Assembly (NCBI RefSeq): GCF_003352165.1 | Contig: NZ_CP029178.1 | Span: forward strand, 1 to 45,771 | DNA: 45,771 bases | Direction of reading: 5' to 3' | DNA from: Acidibrevibacterium fodinaquatile | GTDB taxonomy: Bacteria; Pseudomonadota; Alphaproteobacteria; Acetobacterales; Acetobacteraceae | Shown here: piece by piece, positions 1 through 7,329 of the stretch | How positions within the stretch are numbered: position 1 is the first letter of the stretch | Layout: every line of letters begins with the position of its first letter | Position numbers and translations under genes: made by a program | The notes under the pieces: generated by a model | Told to the model about the DNA's origin: nothing | Database searches by the model: none | Seen by the model: the letters and a program-made list of their open reading frames with translations, nothing else

Positions 1-80
1 GGAGGAAGCGGCTGGGCATCGCGGTTCCTGGCCGGCAGGGCCGGAGTGGAGAGGGTGGGCAGGGTGGAGAGAGGAAAGGC

Positions 81-117
81 TGTCTCTAAAATAGACACAT
101 TTCGTGCAACGAAATGT
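81..117. other. adjacent dyads, candidate oriT or regulatory hairpins
   Basis: Two inverted repeats sit side by side upstream of the mobilization gene. The first has arms TGTCT and AGACA; the second is a perfect 9-bp stem (ACATTTCGT, loop GCA, ACGAAATGT) at 97-117. The segment is A+T richer than its surroundings. Stem-loops next to TraD/MobC-like genes of MOBQ plasmids often mark oriT, and a relaxase gene lies at the other end of this window. No nic consensus is recognised with certainty, so oriT is inference; an operator or terminator is possible. Confidence 0.35.
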
Positions 118-207
118 ATATTGAGCCTAACCCGCTATTCTTAAGACTCTGTTTCCTTGTGTGCGACATACTCCTCCTCCCGTGGTCAGCCAGGAAGAGG
201 AGCCGCC

Positions 208-747
208 ATGAGCGCCGCCGCCCCTAAACAACCCGTGTCCGTCTTCAATCAGGCGGCCGAGGACAGGCTCAAGGAACTGCTGGAGAAGAGAAAGCGCGAC
301 AAGCTCACCCGAGCGGAGGCCCTAGAGGTGCGGGAGTTGCAGCTGCTGAAAGACAAGGCGCGGCAGGCCAAGGAAGGTGCCGCCATTGCGCAGGCCCGCC
401 GCAAGCTCGCCGACCAGGACAGATACCGGATTGGCGGCTTCGCCCTCACCGCCGGGTTGGGGGGTTGGTCCGATGCGGAGCTGCGGGCCGGGTTTGCCTT
501 CCTCGCTGCGATGAACGCGACGCAGAGAGCCGAACTGCTTCCGGTTGCCGCGAACGCTGACAGCAAAGCCGGCGGCGATGCGGTGGCGGCGCCCGTCACC
601 TCCGCGATGGCATCGACGCTGATGCCCGTGCCGACGCCCGAGGCTGAGGAGGCAACGCTCGACCAGGCACACGCCGAGCCGATGGCGGAGGCCGCCATGC
701 CAGCGTCTGCTTCCATGTCCACGGGCCTCCGTCAGTTCGGCGGCTAG
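208..747 (+). CDS. TraD/MobC-like mobilization accessory protein
   Basis: A 179-residue soluble protein. The N-terminal half (about residues 15-70) is a charged helix rich in Lys, Arg and Glu (EDRLKELLEKRKRDKLTRAE), probably a coiled coil. About residues 75-105 read RRKLADQDRYRIGGFALTAG, which resembles the KIELGGLVVKAGL segment of small TraD proteins of Ti-type and MOBQ mobilization systems. The C-terminal third is low-complexity Ala/Pro/Met and probably disordered. The ATG at 208 is chosen because AGGAAGAGG lies just upstream; an in-frame ATG at 157 lacks such a site. If it belongs with the relaxase at the other end of the window, it would assist relaxosome formation at oriT. The family call rests on a short motif. 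Confidence 0.55.
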   Translation: MSAAAPKQPVSVFNQAAEDRLKELLEKRKRDKLTRAEALEVRELQLLKDKARQAKEGAAIAQARRKLADQDRYRIGGFALTAGLGGWSDAELRAGFAFLAAMNATQRAELLPVAANADSKAGGDAVAAPVTSAMASTLMPVPTPEAEEATLDQAHAEPMAEAAMPASASMSTGLRQFGG

Positions 748-773
748 GCAAGCTGATGTGATGGTCGCCCCCC

Positions 774-1051
774 ATGGATGAGGAAGATGACCTGCTGGCG
801 CTCATCGTTGCCTCCCTCGAGGAGGCGGACAAGATCGCGGCGGCGACCCACGGCGCTACTGATGCCGCGCGTCAGGCGGCTTTGGAAACCCAGTGGCAGA
901 GTTGCGTGAAAGGGTTTCCGGGTTGGAGACGAGCGTTGCCACGTTCACGAAGCAATCCCGCGACAGGGCGGCGGCTCTGGAGAAGAAGGTCGACGCCGTG
1001 ACCACGATGCTGAAAACCATGAGGAGGCGTTTCTTGGAACGCTATGCCTAG
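774..1051 (+). pseudogene. decayed coiled-coil protein (copy 1)
   Basis: The reading frame opens at ATG 774 (MDEEDDLLALIVASLEEADK) and is homologous by eye to the intact gene at 18372 (shared acidic start, Ala-rich helix, LETQ). Near 893 the homologous continuation (VAELRERVSGLETSVATFTK) lies in another frame, so there is an indel. That frame runs through a coiled-coil segment (ALEKKVDAVTTMLKTM) to a TAG at 1049, where the intact homologue has Trp before its membrane segment. A hydrophobic tail (SLCASLLYLLAMANL) survives further downstream in a third frame. I read this as a broken gene for a membrane-anchored coiled-coil protein of unknown function. Confidence 0.55.
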
Positions 1052-1211
1052 GGCGGTGCTGGCTCGGCATCTCGCTCTGCGCCTCGCTGCTCTACCTGCT
1101 CGCCATGGCGAACCTCCGCCGTTGAGCTTGGCGCTGCCTGCACCCGGGGCGGTCGCGTGTCCCCGCCCCCGCCCCCATCCTCGCCCTCCGGTAGGCAATG
1201 CTCTTGCGCTT

Positions 1212-1244
1212 GGCCCGGCGCCCGCACGAGGCGGGCGCCGGGCC
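1212..1244. repeat. GC-rich hairpin family, member 1
   Basis: Perfect 14-bp stem GGCCCGGCGCCCGC with loop ACGAG. It belongs to a five-member family with loop ACAAG/CTTGT/ACGAG and a shared inner stem ending CCCGC; the outer stem differs from the other members with both arms changed together. Confidence 0.8.
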
Positions 1245-1403
1245 GCCACTCTCCTGTGGCCGTGTTGATAAGGCGGGTTGCCCGCGCGACGTGACCCGGC
1301 ATCGACGCGAGGACTGAGCCGCGGCATCGCCTCGGCCCGAAGGTTCGGGGTCTTCGTTCTCATGCTCGCCGCCCGGGTCTCGCCTGCTGGCTGCCCCGAG
1401 CCT

Positions 1404-1436
1404 GCCGTCGTGCCCGCACAAGGCGGGCACGACGGC
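1404..1436. repeat. GC-rich hairpin family, member 2
   Basis: Perfect 14-bp stem GCCGTCGTGCCCGC with loop ACAAG. The same hairpin recurs at 18109-18141 in the duplicated region. Confidence 0.8.
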
Positions 1437-1578
1437 CGCAGGTTCATGCCCCCGCCGGCAGTGGCGAAGCAGCGCCAGAGCGTGAGCAAGGGGGGGACTT
1501 CTGCCTTGGCCCGAGCCTCGACCTCTTCATTCTCATGCTCGCCACCGGGGTCTCACCCGCCTTCTGCCCCCGAGGCTT

Positions 1579-1611
1579 GGCGCCGTGCCCGCCTTGTGCG
1601 GGCACGGCGCC
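1579..1611. repeat. GC-rich hairpin family, member 3
   Basis: Perfect 14-bp stem GGCGCCGTGCCCGC with loop CTTGT. It recurs at 18780-18812. A half copy (loop and right arm only, about 2052-2074) follows the small gene that ends at 2044, so the 1.6-2.05 kb segment is bracketed by this hairpin. Confidence 0.8.
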
Positions 1612-1822
1612 GCCGGTTCCGCGGCCCCAGCCAGTGATGGCGATGGAAGGCAAAAGAAAAAAGGAGAAAAATATTTCTAAACCGATGGCTTGATAATTTT
1701 ATCTGGCTTTCTACCAGTCATCAGTCAGGACTAATGGTAAAGCGCGGTTAATTGATTGCAACTGTCGACACCAATGCAGTAACGCTATTGTTTTTTTATA
1801 TATTATTTGATAGAATATACTT

Positions 1823-2044
1823 ATGAAAAAGATTTATTTTAAAATCCAATTAAGTCACTTCAAGACCATAAATCGTAATCACAGTGCCGGATATAGAAAG
1901 CTTCAGCGCCCCAGCTCTCGAAAAAAATGGTACGAAATTGCCGACCGCGTCATCGAAATCATAATAACAATTATTAAAATCGTCGAATTCGTCATGCTCG
2001 TCGCCAACTGGTTTAGAAATATTATTCTATTTCATTTTTTCTGA
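1823..2044 (+). CDS. small membrane protein, AT-rich family member
   Basis: A 73-residue protein. Residues 18-65 (RNHSAGYRKLQRP... YEIADRVIEIIITIIKIVEF) align with residues 29-79 of the G+C-rich proteins encoded at 2563 and 20599: shared HSAGY, QRP, a basic patch, ADR.xEI, then a hydrophobic helix ending VMLV. The coding sequence is strongly A+T rich with Lys/Ile/Phe codons, unlike its G+C-rich relatives and neighbours, so it was probably acquired separately or has drifted in another genome. A basic N-terminus plus one membrane helix is the architecture of type I toxins and small holin-like peptides, but nothing proves that role. The function is unknown. Confidence 0.6.
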   Translation: MKKIYFKIQLSHFKTINRNHSAGYRKLQRPSSRKKWYEIADRVIEIIITIIKIVEFVMLVANWFRNIILFHFF

Positions 2045-2051
2045 CCCTTGT

Positions 2052-2530
2052 CCGCCTTGTGCGGGCACGGCGCCGCTGGTTCCGCGGCGCCGACAGTGAT
2101 GGCAGCAGAACGCGAAAAGAACACGGCGGAAAATTGGTTGGAAACCGTTGGCACGAAAATTGTACCTGGCTTTCCGCCAGTAACCGGCCAGTGCTCATGG
2201 TAAAGCGCGGTTAAGGAACTGCCGCTTTCGACGCACTGCCAGTCATGTCGAGGTATGGCATGACGGCTGCAGGAATTATTTGGTGCTTGATAGTGAGGTT
2301 GAAGGCGATGGGATTGAAGCCGTTGGCCTTCGTCTCGAATGACCTGCTGTGAGGACAGTCACGCAAGAGGCGATGCGATATTTTTTCGTGCTTGTCTATT
2401 TTTCTCTTGAAGTTACTCAATATATATACTATCTTCATATCAAGAGACGGGCGGACATCTTCTTCCCTCTCCCGCGCGCCGGGCGCCCCCCGGAAACCAA
2501 GCGGCCGAGCATGGTGCTACGAACACCATA
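2052..2530 (+). repeat. upstream block of the small-protein module, copy A
   Basis: This block is clearly similar over its length to 18791-19238 (for example the shared core CTCATGGTAAAGCGCGGTTA and the stretch GAGGACAGTCACGCAAGAGG), with scattered substitutions and small indels. It precedes the 79-residue protein gene in both copies. A third, more diverged copy spans about 1598-1780 before the AT-rich family member. No gene is evident inside it. Confidence 0.75.
2407..2435 (+). promoter_or_regulatory. predicted sigma-70-type promoter of the small-protein gene
   Basis: TTGAAG (2407-2412), a 17-bp spacer and TATCTT (2430-2435). The same arrangement and spacing is kept at 19148-19176 in the second copy. 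It would give a leader of about 120 nt before the ATG at 2563. No experimental start is known. Confidence 0.5.
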
Positions 2531-2562
2531 CCCGGCCTGACTCGCAACATTGGAGTGGACCA

Positions 2563-2802
2563 ATGCCACAAGCTGCCAAACACCGTAGCACACCGCGCTC
2601 CCTGTCGGGAGCCGCCGTCATCCCCTCTCGCCCCAAGGCCCGGCATCGCGGCCACAGCGCCGGATATGCCGCGCGTCAGCGCCCTGGTTCCCACTCGGGC
2701 GAGAAGACCTGGCGCGAAGTTGCCGACCGCGGCCTCGAAATCGTCATCTGCATCGGTCACATCGTCGGCGTCGTCATGCTGGTCGTCGACCATTTGTTCT
2801 GA
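2563..2802 (+). CDS. small membrane protein, GC-rich family member (copy A)
   Basis: A 79-residue protein of unknown function. Residues 1-50 are basic and rich in Ser, His and Arg (RHRGHSAGYAARQRP); residues 57-79 form a hydrophobic helix (EIVICIGHIVGVVMLVV) ending DHLF. It differs from the copy at 20599 by three residues and is a distant relative of the AT-rich protein at 1823; a C-terminal relic is at 22561. The start has GGAGTGG upstream. A conserved promoter lies about 130 bp upstream and a hairpin terminator follows, so it seems to be a monocistronic unit. A long leader and a small basic membrane peptide would suit a type I toxin or a plasmid-maintenance peptide; this is speculation. Confidence 0.65.
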   Translation: MPQAAKHRSTPRSLSGAAVIPSRPKARHRGHSAGYAARQRPGSHSGEKTWREVADRGLEIVICIGHIVGVVMLVVDHLF

Positions 2803-2826
2803 CCCGCCCCCGCCATCCGCACAGCC

Positions 2827-2845
2827 GCGCCAAAATGGCGCTTCT
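2827..2845 (+). terminator. intrinsic terminator after the small-protein gene
   Basis: Stem GCGCCA/TGGCGC with loop AAA, followed by TTCTTCT. It lies 25 bp after the stop at 2802 and is conserved after the copy at 20838 and after the relic at 22602. Confidence 0.6.
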
Positions 2846-2992
2846 TCTCGGGTTTGCCTGCTCGGATTTGTGTGTCTGTGCTGTCCATTGCCCCGGGGAA
2901 AGAGACTCCCCTGGGGAGAGAGAAAGCCGGGGATTACGTCAGGATAGCCGTTGCCTGATAGATTTGGGCTTGCATGGCGTCGGCGAGTGCGC

Positions 2993-3022
2993 AAAAAAAT
3001 TGGCGGCCGAAAAGGCCGCCAA
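2993..3022 (-). terminator. strong intrinsic terminator on the minus strand
   Basis: Read on the minus strand: a perfect 9-bp stem TTGGCGGCC/GGCCGCCAA with loop TTTTC, then seven T. It implies a minus-strand transcript arriving from the 3.1-3.4 kb side, where the 154-bp block lies. It is repeated at 21029. Confidence 0.75.
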
Positions 3023-3240
3023 GTTTAGGGAGGAAACGTCCAAGAAAGTGCGAGGCATGGCCTCGCGCAGGACGAGATATAACGCCGCCGCGTCTGGCCT
3101 CAACTGAAATTTGTGCAATGCAGCAAAGCGCCGCTGGCGGTGTTGCGTTTCTGCCACGTGCTTGCCCTGTAACGGCGATGATGCAGCCGCTTCGCTGTTC
3201 TTCTTTCCCTCCCCTCCCCTCCCCTCCCCGTCCCGTAGGC

Positions 3241-3394
3241 ATGGCTTTCCGCCCGCCGTAGGTGGTTTTTCAGCGGTAACGCTACTTCGGGGGTGGGGGT
3301 TAGTCCGCTGACGGTGAAACTGCGCCCCTCAAAGCATGCTTTCTTGTTTGGCTGCCGCATCACGGGCGCGGATAGCGTTTCCGAGGCGCTCGAG
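3241..3394 (-). repeat. 154-bp origin-linked block, copy 1
   Basis: One of three copies (also 21266-21419 and 23590-23743), all exactly 154 bp with no gaps. On the minus strand each begins with the same coding tail, LERLGNAIRARDAAAKQESM then a stop, with mostly silent or conservative changes between copies. The remaining part is a conserved non-coding stretch able to pair (CAGCGG with CCGCTG). The upstream part of the gene is missing in every copy. Copies 1 and 3 lie within 35 bp of a DnaA box; copy 2 lies about 0.9 kb from the relic origin. Confidence 0.7.
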
Positions 3395-3414
3395 GGCCTT
3401 TGCGTGGCAGGCAG

Positions 3415-3834
3415 TTATCCACAGAAGTGGTTTATCCACCGCGGAAAGATTCAAATTCTCTTTTAAGTTCAATTTCATGCTCAAATTTCTTGTTTGTAAT
3501 CAATGAGTTAAATTGGGATAATGCGACCAAACGGGCGGGTAATTACGACCAAACGGGCGGGTAATTACGACCAAACGGGCGGGCAATTACGACCAAACGG
3601 GCGGGCTTGGTTTTATGCTGAAGACCGTTCCGAGACGGAAAATTTGGTTCGCCAAATGGGTCTGTGCGGCTGAGCTGAACAGAAAACCGACACAAGGCTC
3701 GATGACGCGGTAAATTGTCACCGGGTGAACGCAACATGGGCGGCTAAATACGACTAAACGGGCGGCTGAATAGGGAGGATAGGAAGCGCTCCGGGTTAAA
3801 AAGCTGCCGGGATAATTACGACCAAACGGGCGGG
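3415..3834 (+). other. replicon 1 origin: DnaA boxes and iterons
   Basis: A perfect DnaA box TTATCCACA at 3415-3423 and a near match TTATCCACC at 3432-3440 are followed by an A+T-rich stretch and then tandem 22-bp direct repeats starting at 3524, 3546, 3568 and 3590 (core CGACCAAACGGGCGGG, spacer TAATTA). A diverged repeat is at 3751 and a further good one at 3819-3834. This is the layout of an iteron-controlled plasmid origin, next to the Rep gene that starts at 3888. Confidence 0.9.
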
Positions 3835-3887
3835 TCTAGCGAAGCGACTTGCATAGCTGGTCAGGTCATATTATCCACTGAAAGAGC

Positions 3888-4754
3888 ATGAGCTCGACGC
3901 TTTCCCAGATGACAAACGGCAGCGGCTTTCCGAAGGCTGCTGAGCTAATAGAGATTACCGGCACGCACGCGCTGGAAGCGTCCGATCGCGCCATCTTTAA
4001 CCATCTTCTACAAACCGCCCACGATAGCGGCCGACTCGCGGACCCTGACGCCGAGTGGGAAATCTCTCTTGCTGCCTTGCGCCGCGCATCATCACGACAT
4101 GAAAGCAATGACAGGCTGAGAGAAAGCTTACGGCGACTGCGCCGAACGGATGTAAAAGTCACGTATATCTCCAGCCGGACTGGCAAACGCCGGACGATGG
4201 AATCACATCTGCTGGAATTCACTGATACGGACGACGAGGAAAGCGACTCAGCCACACTTCAATTTGGCATTCCGAAGCGCCTGCGGCTGATTCTGGCACG
4301 CTCCAACCGCTGGGGAAGAATTCGCTGCGAGGTCGTCTATGCGATGACTAGTAAATATGCCATCGCCCTCTACGAGAAGCTGTGCTTATGGGCGAATCTC
4401 GACCACTGTGTGCGCACGATGGATATTGCGGAGTTCCGGGACATGTTGGGCGTACCTCCCGGTGCTTACGAGCGCGGATTAGACTTTGAACGCAAGGTGA
4501 TTGACCCGGCGGCACTGGAGGTGAACGGTCTATCCGACATGAGCGTGCGGATTGAGCCACAACGTCGACATACACGCGCGTCCATTCACGCCATCACGTT
4601 GTGCTGGTGGAGAAAGCAAGGCGACGAATTTCGCGCGGCGATGCAAGAAAGGAACCGCAGCAAGGTTGGCCGCATGGCGAGGCTTAGGGGAAAAGTGGAA
4701 AAGGTGGATGCTACCTTGCAACTCCCGCCGCCCAACGGGCTGCGAGATCCCTAA
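3888..4754 (+). CDS. plasmid replication initiator (RepA/RepB-type)
   Basis: A 288-residue initiator. It has the two-winged-helix pattern of iteron-binding Rep proteins: an N-terminal winged helix (about residues 15-110, with LEASDRAIFNHLLQTAHDSG) and a C-terminal one (about 130-235, with YAIALYEKLCLWANLDHCVR and FRDMLGVPPGAYERGLDFER, a typical Rep segment). The last 50 residues are basic. It would bind the iterons just upstream and recruit host DnaA and helicase. The length is normal. The ATG at 3888 follows the iterons closely, so autoregulation through the nearest repeat (3819) is likely. Confidence 0.85.
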   Translation: MSSTLSQMTNGSGFPKAAELIEITGTHALEASDRAIFNHLLQTAHDSGRLADPDAEWEISLAALRRASSRHESNDRLRESLRRLRRTDVKVTYISSRTGKRRTMESHLLEFTDTDDEESDSATLQFGIPKRLRLILARSNRWGRIRCEVVYAMTSKYAIALYEKLCLWANLDHCVRTMDIAEFRDMLGVPPGAYERGLDFERKVIDPAALEVNGLSDMSVRIEPQRRHTRASIHAITLCWWRKQGDEFRAAMQERNRSKVGRMARLRGKVEKVDATLQLPPPNGLRDP

Positions 4755-4849
4755 CCCGCAGTAGCTGCGGTGTTTGTTGAGCTCAACTGGCAGCGCGGCG
4801 TCCATAGTAGAAAAACCGCTGGAAAGGGCGGGATGTTTTGTTTATTTAG

Positions 4850-4891
4850 ATTTTCGAATTTCTAAACATGTGGAAATTCGGATTTCTGAAT
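4850..4891. repeat. partition-module repeats, downstream side
   Basis: A+T-rich dyads including ATTCGGATTTCTGAAT at 4876-4891 match the motif TTCGGATTTCCGAA found upstream of parA at 5825. They are probably centromere or operator sites for the RHH protein encoded between them. Confidence 0.45.
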
Positions 4892-4897
4892 AGGCGG

Positions 4898-5209
4898 TTA
4901 TTTTCCTAACCAATTTTCAAGCAGTTCTTGCAGCACGTCGGATAGGTCGCGGCCCTCGTCTTCGGCCTGTAGCCGCGCTACGGCCTCGCGTTGTGTCTTA
5001 CGCTTGAGAAAATGCGAATAGAGCTTCCATTCTGGGTTGCTGCGCTTGCCGGTTGCCGGGCGTCCTCTCCCCCGTGCGACTAGGTTCGGATCGACGTGCA
5101 TGGTTACTGGCGAAGGAGCCAGGGTCACTGCCTCGTCGTCACGCTCGGGTTCAACGGGAAGCGTCCGAAGTTGGGCTAGCGCCGCAAATTTCCCTTGCTT
5201 CTCAGCCAC
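4898..5209 (-). CDS. small ribbon-helix-helix-type partition partner (ParB/ParG role)
   Basis: A 103-residue protein overlapping the end of parA by 8 bp, so translationally coupled. Residues 1-60 look disordered; residues 65-103 (WKLYSHFLKRKTQREAVARL then SDVLQELLENWLG) form two helices after a short basic segment, as in CopG/ParG-like DNA-binding proteins. Small RHH proteins encoded just after a short ParA usually bind the centromere and repress the operon. Dyads with a shared motif flank the operon on both sides. Confidence in the role comes mainly from context. Confidence 0.55.
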   Translation of the reverse strand: MAEKQGKFAALAQLRTLPVEPERDDEAVTLAPSPVTMHVDPNLVARGRGRPATGKRSNPEWKLYSHFLKRKTQREAVARLQAEDEGRDLSDVLQELLENWLGK

Positions 5210-5810
5210 GGATTATCTCCCTTCCGGCAGCTTCATAGGCATCCCAAGCCCTGCCCGCATTACGATCGTCCCGCACGCTGTAGACTGGCACTCCCTCAGC
5301 GGCAGCCTTCTCGAACGCGGCTAGCCGAGGGATTTCAGCCGTGAACGCAGGAATACCTTCACGCCGCAGCATCTCTCGGAGCTGCTGGCCTTCGGTACGG
5401 GGCTTCGGCGGCACCATAGTGAGCAAAACCCGGTGGCGATCATTCTTGAGCTGATGGAGCTTAGCGAGGGTATGGGTCAATCCGTCGTTCGCTACACTCT
5501 CCGGGACAGCCGGTATCACCAGGAGGTCGCAGTTGGCCGCCAAATCTCTGAAGTCGTCATCGGTCGGATTCCCCTCGGTATCGATGATAATGTGCTGATA
5601 ATCCCGCAGGTGACTAACCATCTGGGCGTGTGTAACGACCTTGAAGGGTAAACCTCTGTCGTCGCCACGCTGACTCCACTTGGTCGCGCTACGGATGGCA
5701 TCCCCGTCCACCAGAAGAGTTGGCGCCAAACGTTGCAAATATGCAGCAAGGTGTATCGCAGTGGTCGTCTTCCCCACCCCGCCCTTGTAGCTCGTCACCG
5801 TGATAATCAT
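5202..5810 (-). CDS. parA: ParA-family partition ATPase, replicon 1
   Basis: A 202-residue Walker ATPase of the short ParA type. The deviant Walker A motif KGGVGKTTT is at residues 9-17, Walker A' near VDGDAIRSATKW, and the Walker B-like segment YQHIIIDTEG near residue 75. There is no N-terminal HTH domain, so repression is likely by the small partner encoded next to it. It would position plasmid copies on the nucleoid. The upstream region (5825-5943) is dense in A+T-rich dyads, likely the operator and centromere. Confidence 0.9.
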   Translation of the reverse strand: MIITVTSYKGGVGKTTTAIHLAAYLQRLAPTLLVDGDAIRSATKWSQRGDDRGLPFKVVTHAQMVSHLRDYQHIIIDTEGNPTDDDFRDLAANCDLLVIPAVPESVANDGLTHTLAKLHQLKNDRHRVLLTMVPPKPRTEGQQLREMLRREGIPAFTAEIPRLAAFEKAAAEGVPVYSVRDDRNAGRAWDAYEAAGREIIRG

Positions 5811-5824
5811 CGTATATGCGTCTT

Positions 5825-5943
5825 TTCGGATTTCCGAATATCAGAATAACCGATAATCCACCTATATGTCTATGCGGATTTTTGACGTTTCAGATATGCG
5901 AAAATTCACAATTTCGGATATCCAGATTTTTGGATATCTGAAA
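5825..5943. promoter_or_regulatory. parA promoter region with dyads (operator/parS candidate)
   Basis: It contains TTCGGATTTCCGAA (5825-5838, a 6-bp-arm dyad) and a larger dyad at 5912-5943 with arms TTTCGGATATCC and GGATATCTGAAA (11 of 12 pairs), plus a half site near 5890. The motif recurs at 4876. Confidence 0.5.
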
Positions 5944-6012
5944 TATATTATGCCAAATTTTTAGCTAACTTTATTGGCTTCCCTTAGGTAGCACTATGTG
6001 CTATGGAGCGGT

Positions 6013-6414
6013 GTGAGGGTTTTTATGGTTCCCCAGGTCGCGAAACTCCTGCGCAAGGAACGCCTGCCTGATACCATTCTGTGCAAACCCGCGCGGGAAG
6101 TTTTAGCGGGAACACTTGGTGCTGGCGAGGCTGATCTCGGCTCGGGATTGTTCAAGAAGCGATTGGCTCGGCCAGGCGGCGGAAAGCGCGGCGGCTATCG
6201 TGCAATTATCGCTTATCAGGCGCCACAGGCAGATCGGGTCTTGGTGGCTTACGCATTCGCGAAGAATGCCGCTTCAACTCTGACACAGCAGGGTCATGAG
6301 GCCCTGAATAAAGTCGCCCAGGCGTTCATGGCAACGAACAATGAGCAACTGACAGAGCTATTGGCTGCGCAGGACGTAAGCGAGGTGATGTGTGATGGCA
6401 AAAACGATGGCTGA
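6013..6414 (+). CDS. RelE/HigB-like toxin, locus 1
   Basis: About 133 residues. The GTG at 6013 is chosen because it gives VRVFMVPQVAKLLRKE, which aligns with MRVFKNKSFARFARKV of the paralogous toxin at 26510; an ATG at 5998 would add five residues. Shared motifs are ADLGSG.FKKR.ARPGGGKRGGYR and YAFAKN, typical of the RelE-like toxins that pair with XRE antitoxins and cleave mRNA at the ribosome. The antitoxin gene overlaps its 3' end. Confidence 0.75.
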   Translation: MRVFMVPQVAKLLRKERLPDTILCKPAREVLAGTLGAGEADLGSGLFKKRLARPGGGKRGGYRAIIAYQAPQADRVLVAYAFAKNAASTLTQQGHEALNKVAQAFMATNNEQLTELLAAQDVSEVMCDGKNDG

Positions 6415-6781
6415 GTCTACAAAGCGCATGGGAGCGCAGGCAGTTGAAGACGATATGCTCGCGACAGCCCATGGTCTCGCGGCAGCGCTGCATCGCGTCG
6501 GCGCGCTCGATAGTGCGGACATGCGCACCATGGACCGACTTTGCCTCCCGCCACGGCCTAATTACAGCCCCCCGGAAATTAAACGTATCCGGGCTGCCAC
6601 CCGGATGAGTCAGCCGGTTTTCGCCCGGCTGCTCGGCGTCGATAAGTCAGCCGTTACGCAGTGGGAGCGCGGGGTGAAGCGCCCATCTGGCCCCGCCCTT
6701 CGCCTGCTGGAAGTGCTCGACCCCGAAAGGTCTGTCAGCCCCGTTGTCCAGGTCCGACGTGAGATTGACAAGGTCGCCTGA
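6395..6781 (+). CDS. HigA-like XRE antitoxin, locus 1
   Basis: A 128-residue protein with a C-terminal helix-turn-helix (about residues 60-105: IRAATRMSQPVFARLLGVDK, then AVTQWERGVKRPSG), the hallmark of XRE/HigA antitoxins. It overlaps the toxin gene by 20 bp in the toxin-first order usual for HigBA. The C-terminal tail SPVVQVRREI is mirrored by an isolated fragment at 27274-27297. It would neutralise the toxin and repress the operon. Confidence 0.8.
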   Translation: MAKTMAESTKRMGAQAVEDDMLATAHGLAAALHRVGALDSADMRTMDRLCLPPRPNYSPPEIKRIRAATRMSQPVFARLLGVDKSAVTQWERGVKRPSGPALRLLEVLDPERSVSPVVQVRREIDKVA

Positions 6782-6796
6782 CGCGGAACGCTGTGC

Positions 6797-7270
6797 TCAC
6801 TCCCACATTTTGCTGGCGATATTTTTTTCTTCGGCGCCTGTGGCGTTGGCATAGATGGCGGTGGTGGTGAGCTGGGCGTGACCGAGCCATTTCTGGAGGA
6901 GGTTGAGGGGGATGCCGGCGGAGACGGCGGTGACGCCGAAGCTGTGGCGGAGGCCTTTGGGGGAGGCGTGGGGGCCGGAGAGCCCGGCGGCTTGCATGAG
7001 GGCGTGGATGGCGCGCCAGCCGGTCATGCGTGACCAGGGCCAGAGACGGATGCCGCGTCCTTTGCCGCGGCGGGCCTGGTGTTCGCGGATGCCGTGGACG
7101 AGGTCGAGGGCGCTGAGCAGGGCAGGGGGGACGGGGACGGCGCGGTAGATGCCGCGCTGGCGTTTTTTCAGGCTCTCGAAGATGAGCACGCCGGCGGCGA
7201 GGTCGACGCGGTCGATGGTGAGGGCCAGGGCCTCGGAGAGGCGGCAGCCGGCGTAGGCGAGGGTCATACC
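6797..7270 (-). pseudogene. tyrosine recombinase, 5' end removed by Tn3 element
   Basis: The last 156 codons of a recombinase nearly identical to the intact gene at 27696-28274, including the catalytic Arg (AGCRLSEAL), the GLRHSFG box, LGHAQLT and the nucleophile Tyr (AIYAN). The reading frame is cut exactly at the terminal inverted repeat of the transposon at 7271, so the first 36 codons are lost. Confidence 0.85.
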
Positions 7271-7329
7271 GGGGGTACGCCATAGAACGGGCAGGATAGC
7301 ACGGTTCGTGGCACGTAAAGAGAACGCGG

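Larger units (their letters stand above)
1052..1822. other. gene-poor stretch with GC hairpins, then an AT-rich tract
   Basis: About 770 bp without a convincing gene. The first 570 bp are very G+C rich and carry three long hairpins (1212, 1404, 1579). From about 1650 the composition becomes A+T rich. Bases 1700-1780 are a diverged copy of the block also seen near 2165-2225 and 18905-18985 (shared core GGTAAAGCGCGGTTAA). Long open frames here on both strands are products of the G+C bias. Confidence 0.6.

Noticed and set aside
1044-1637. Several overlapping frames of 70-205 codons on both strands
   Set aside because: Arg/Pro/Ala-rich translations in a very G+C-rich hairpin region, with no start sites or family motifs.
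2939-3157. Minus-strand 72-codon frame by the terminator at 2993
   Set aside because: It reads through the strong minus-strand terminator and has no homology pattern that I recognise; a non-coding transcript is more likely.
3524-3834. Direct repeats as a possible CRISPR array
   Set aside because: The repeats are contiguous 22-bp iterons without unique spacers, next to a Rep gene and DnaA boxes; no cas genes occur.
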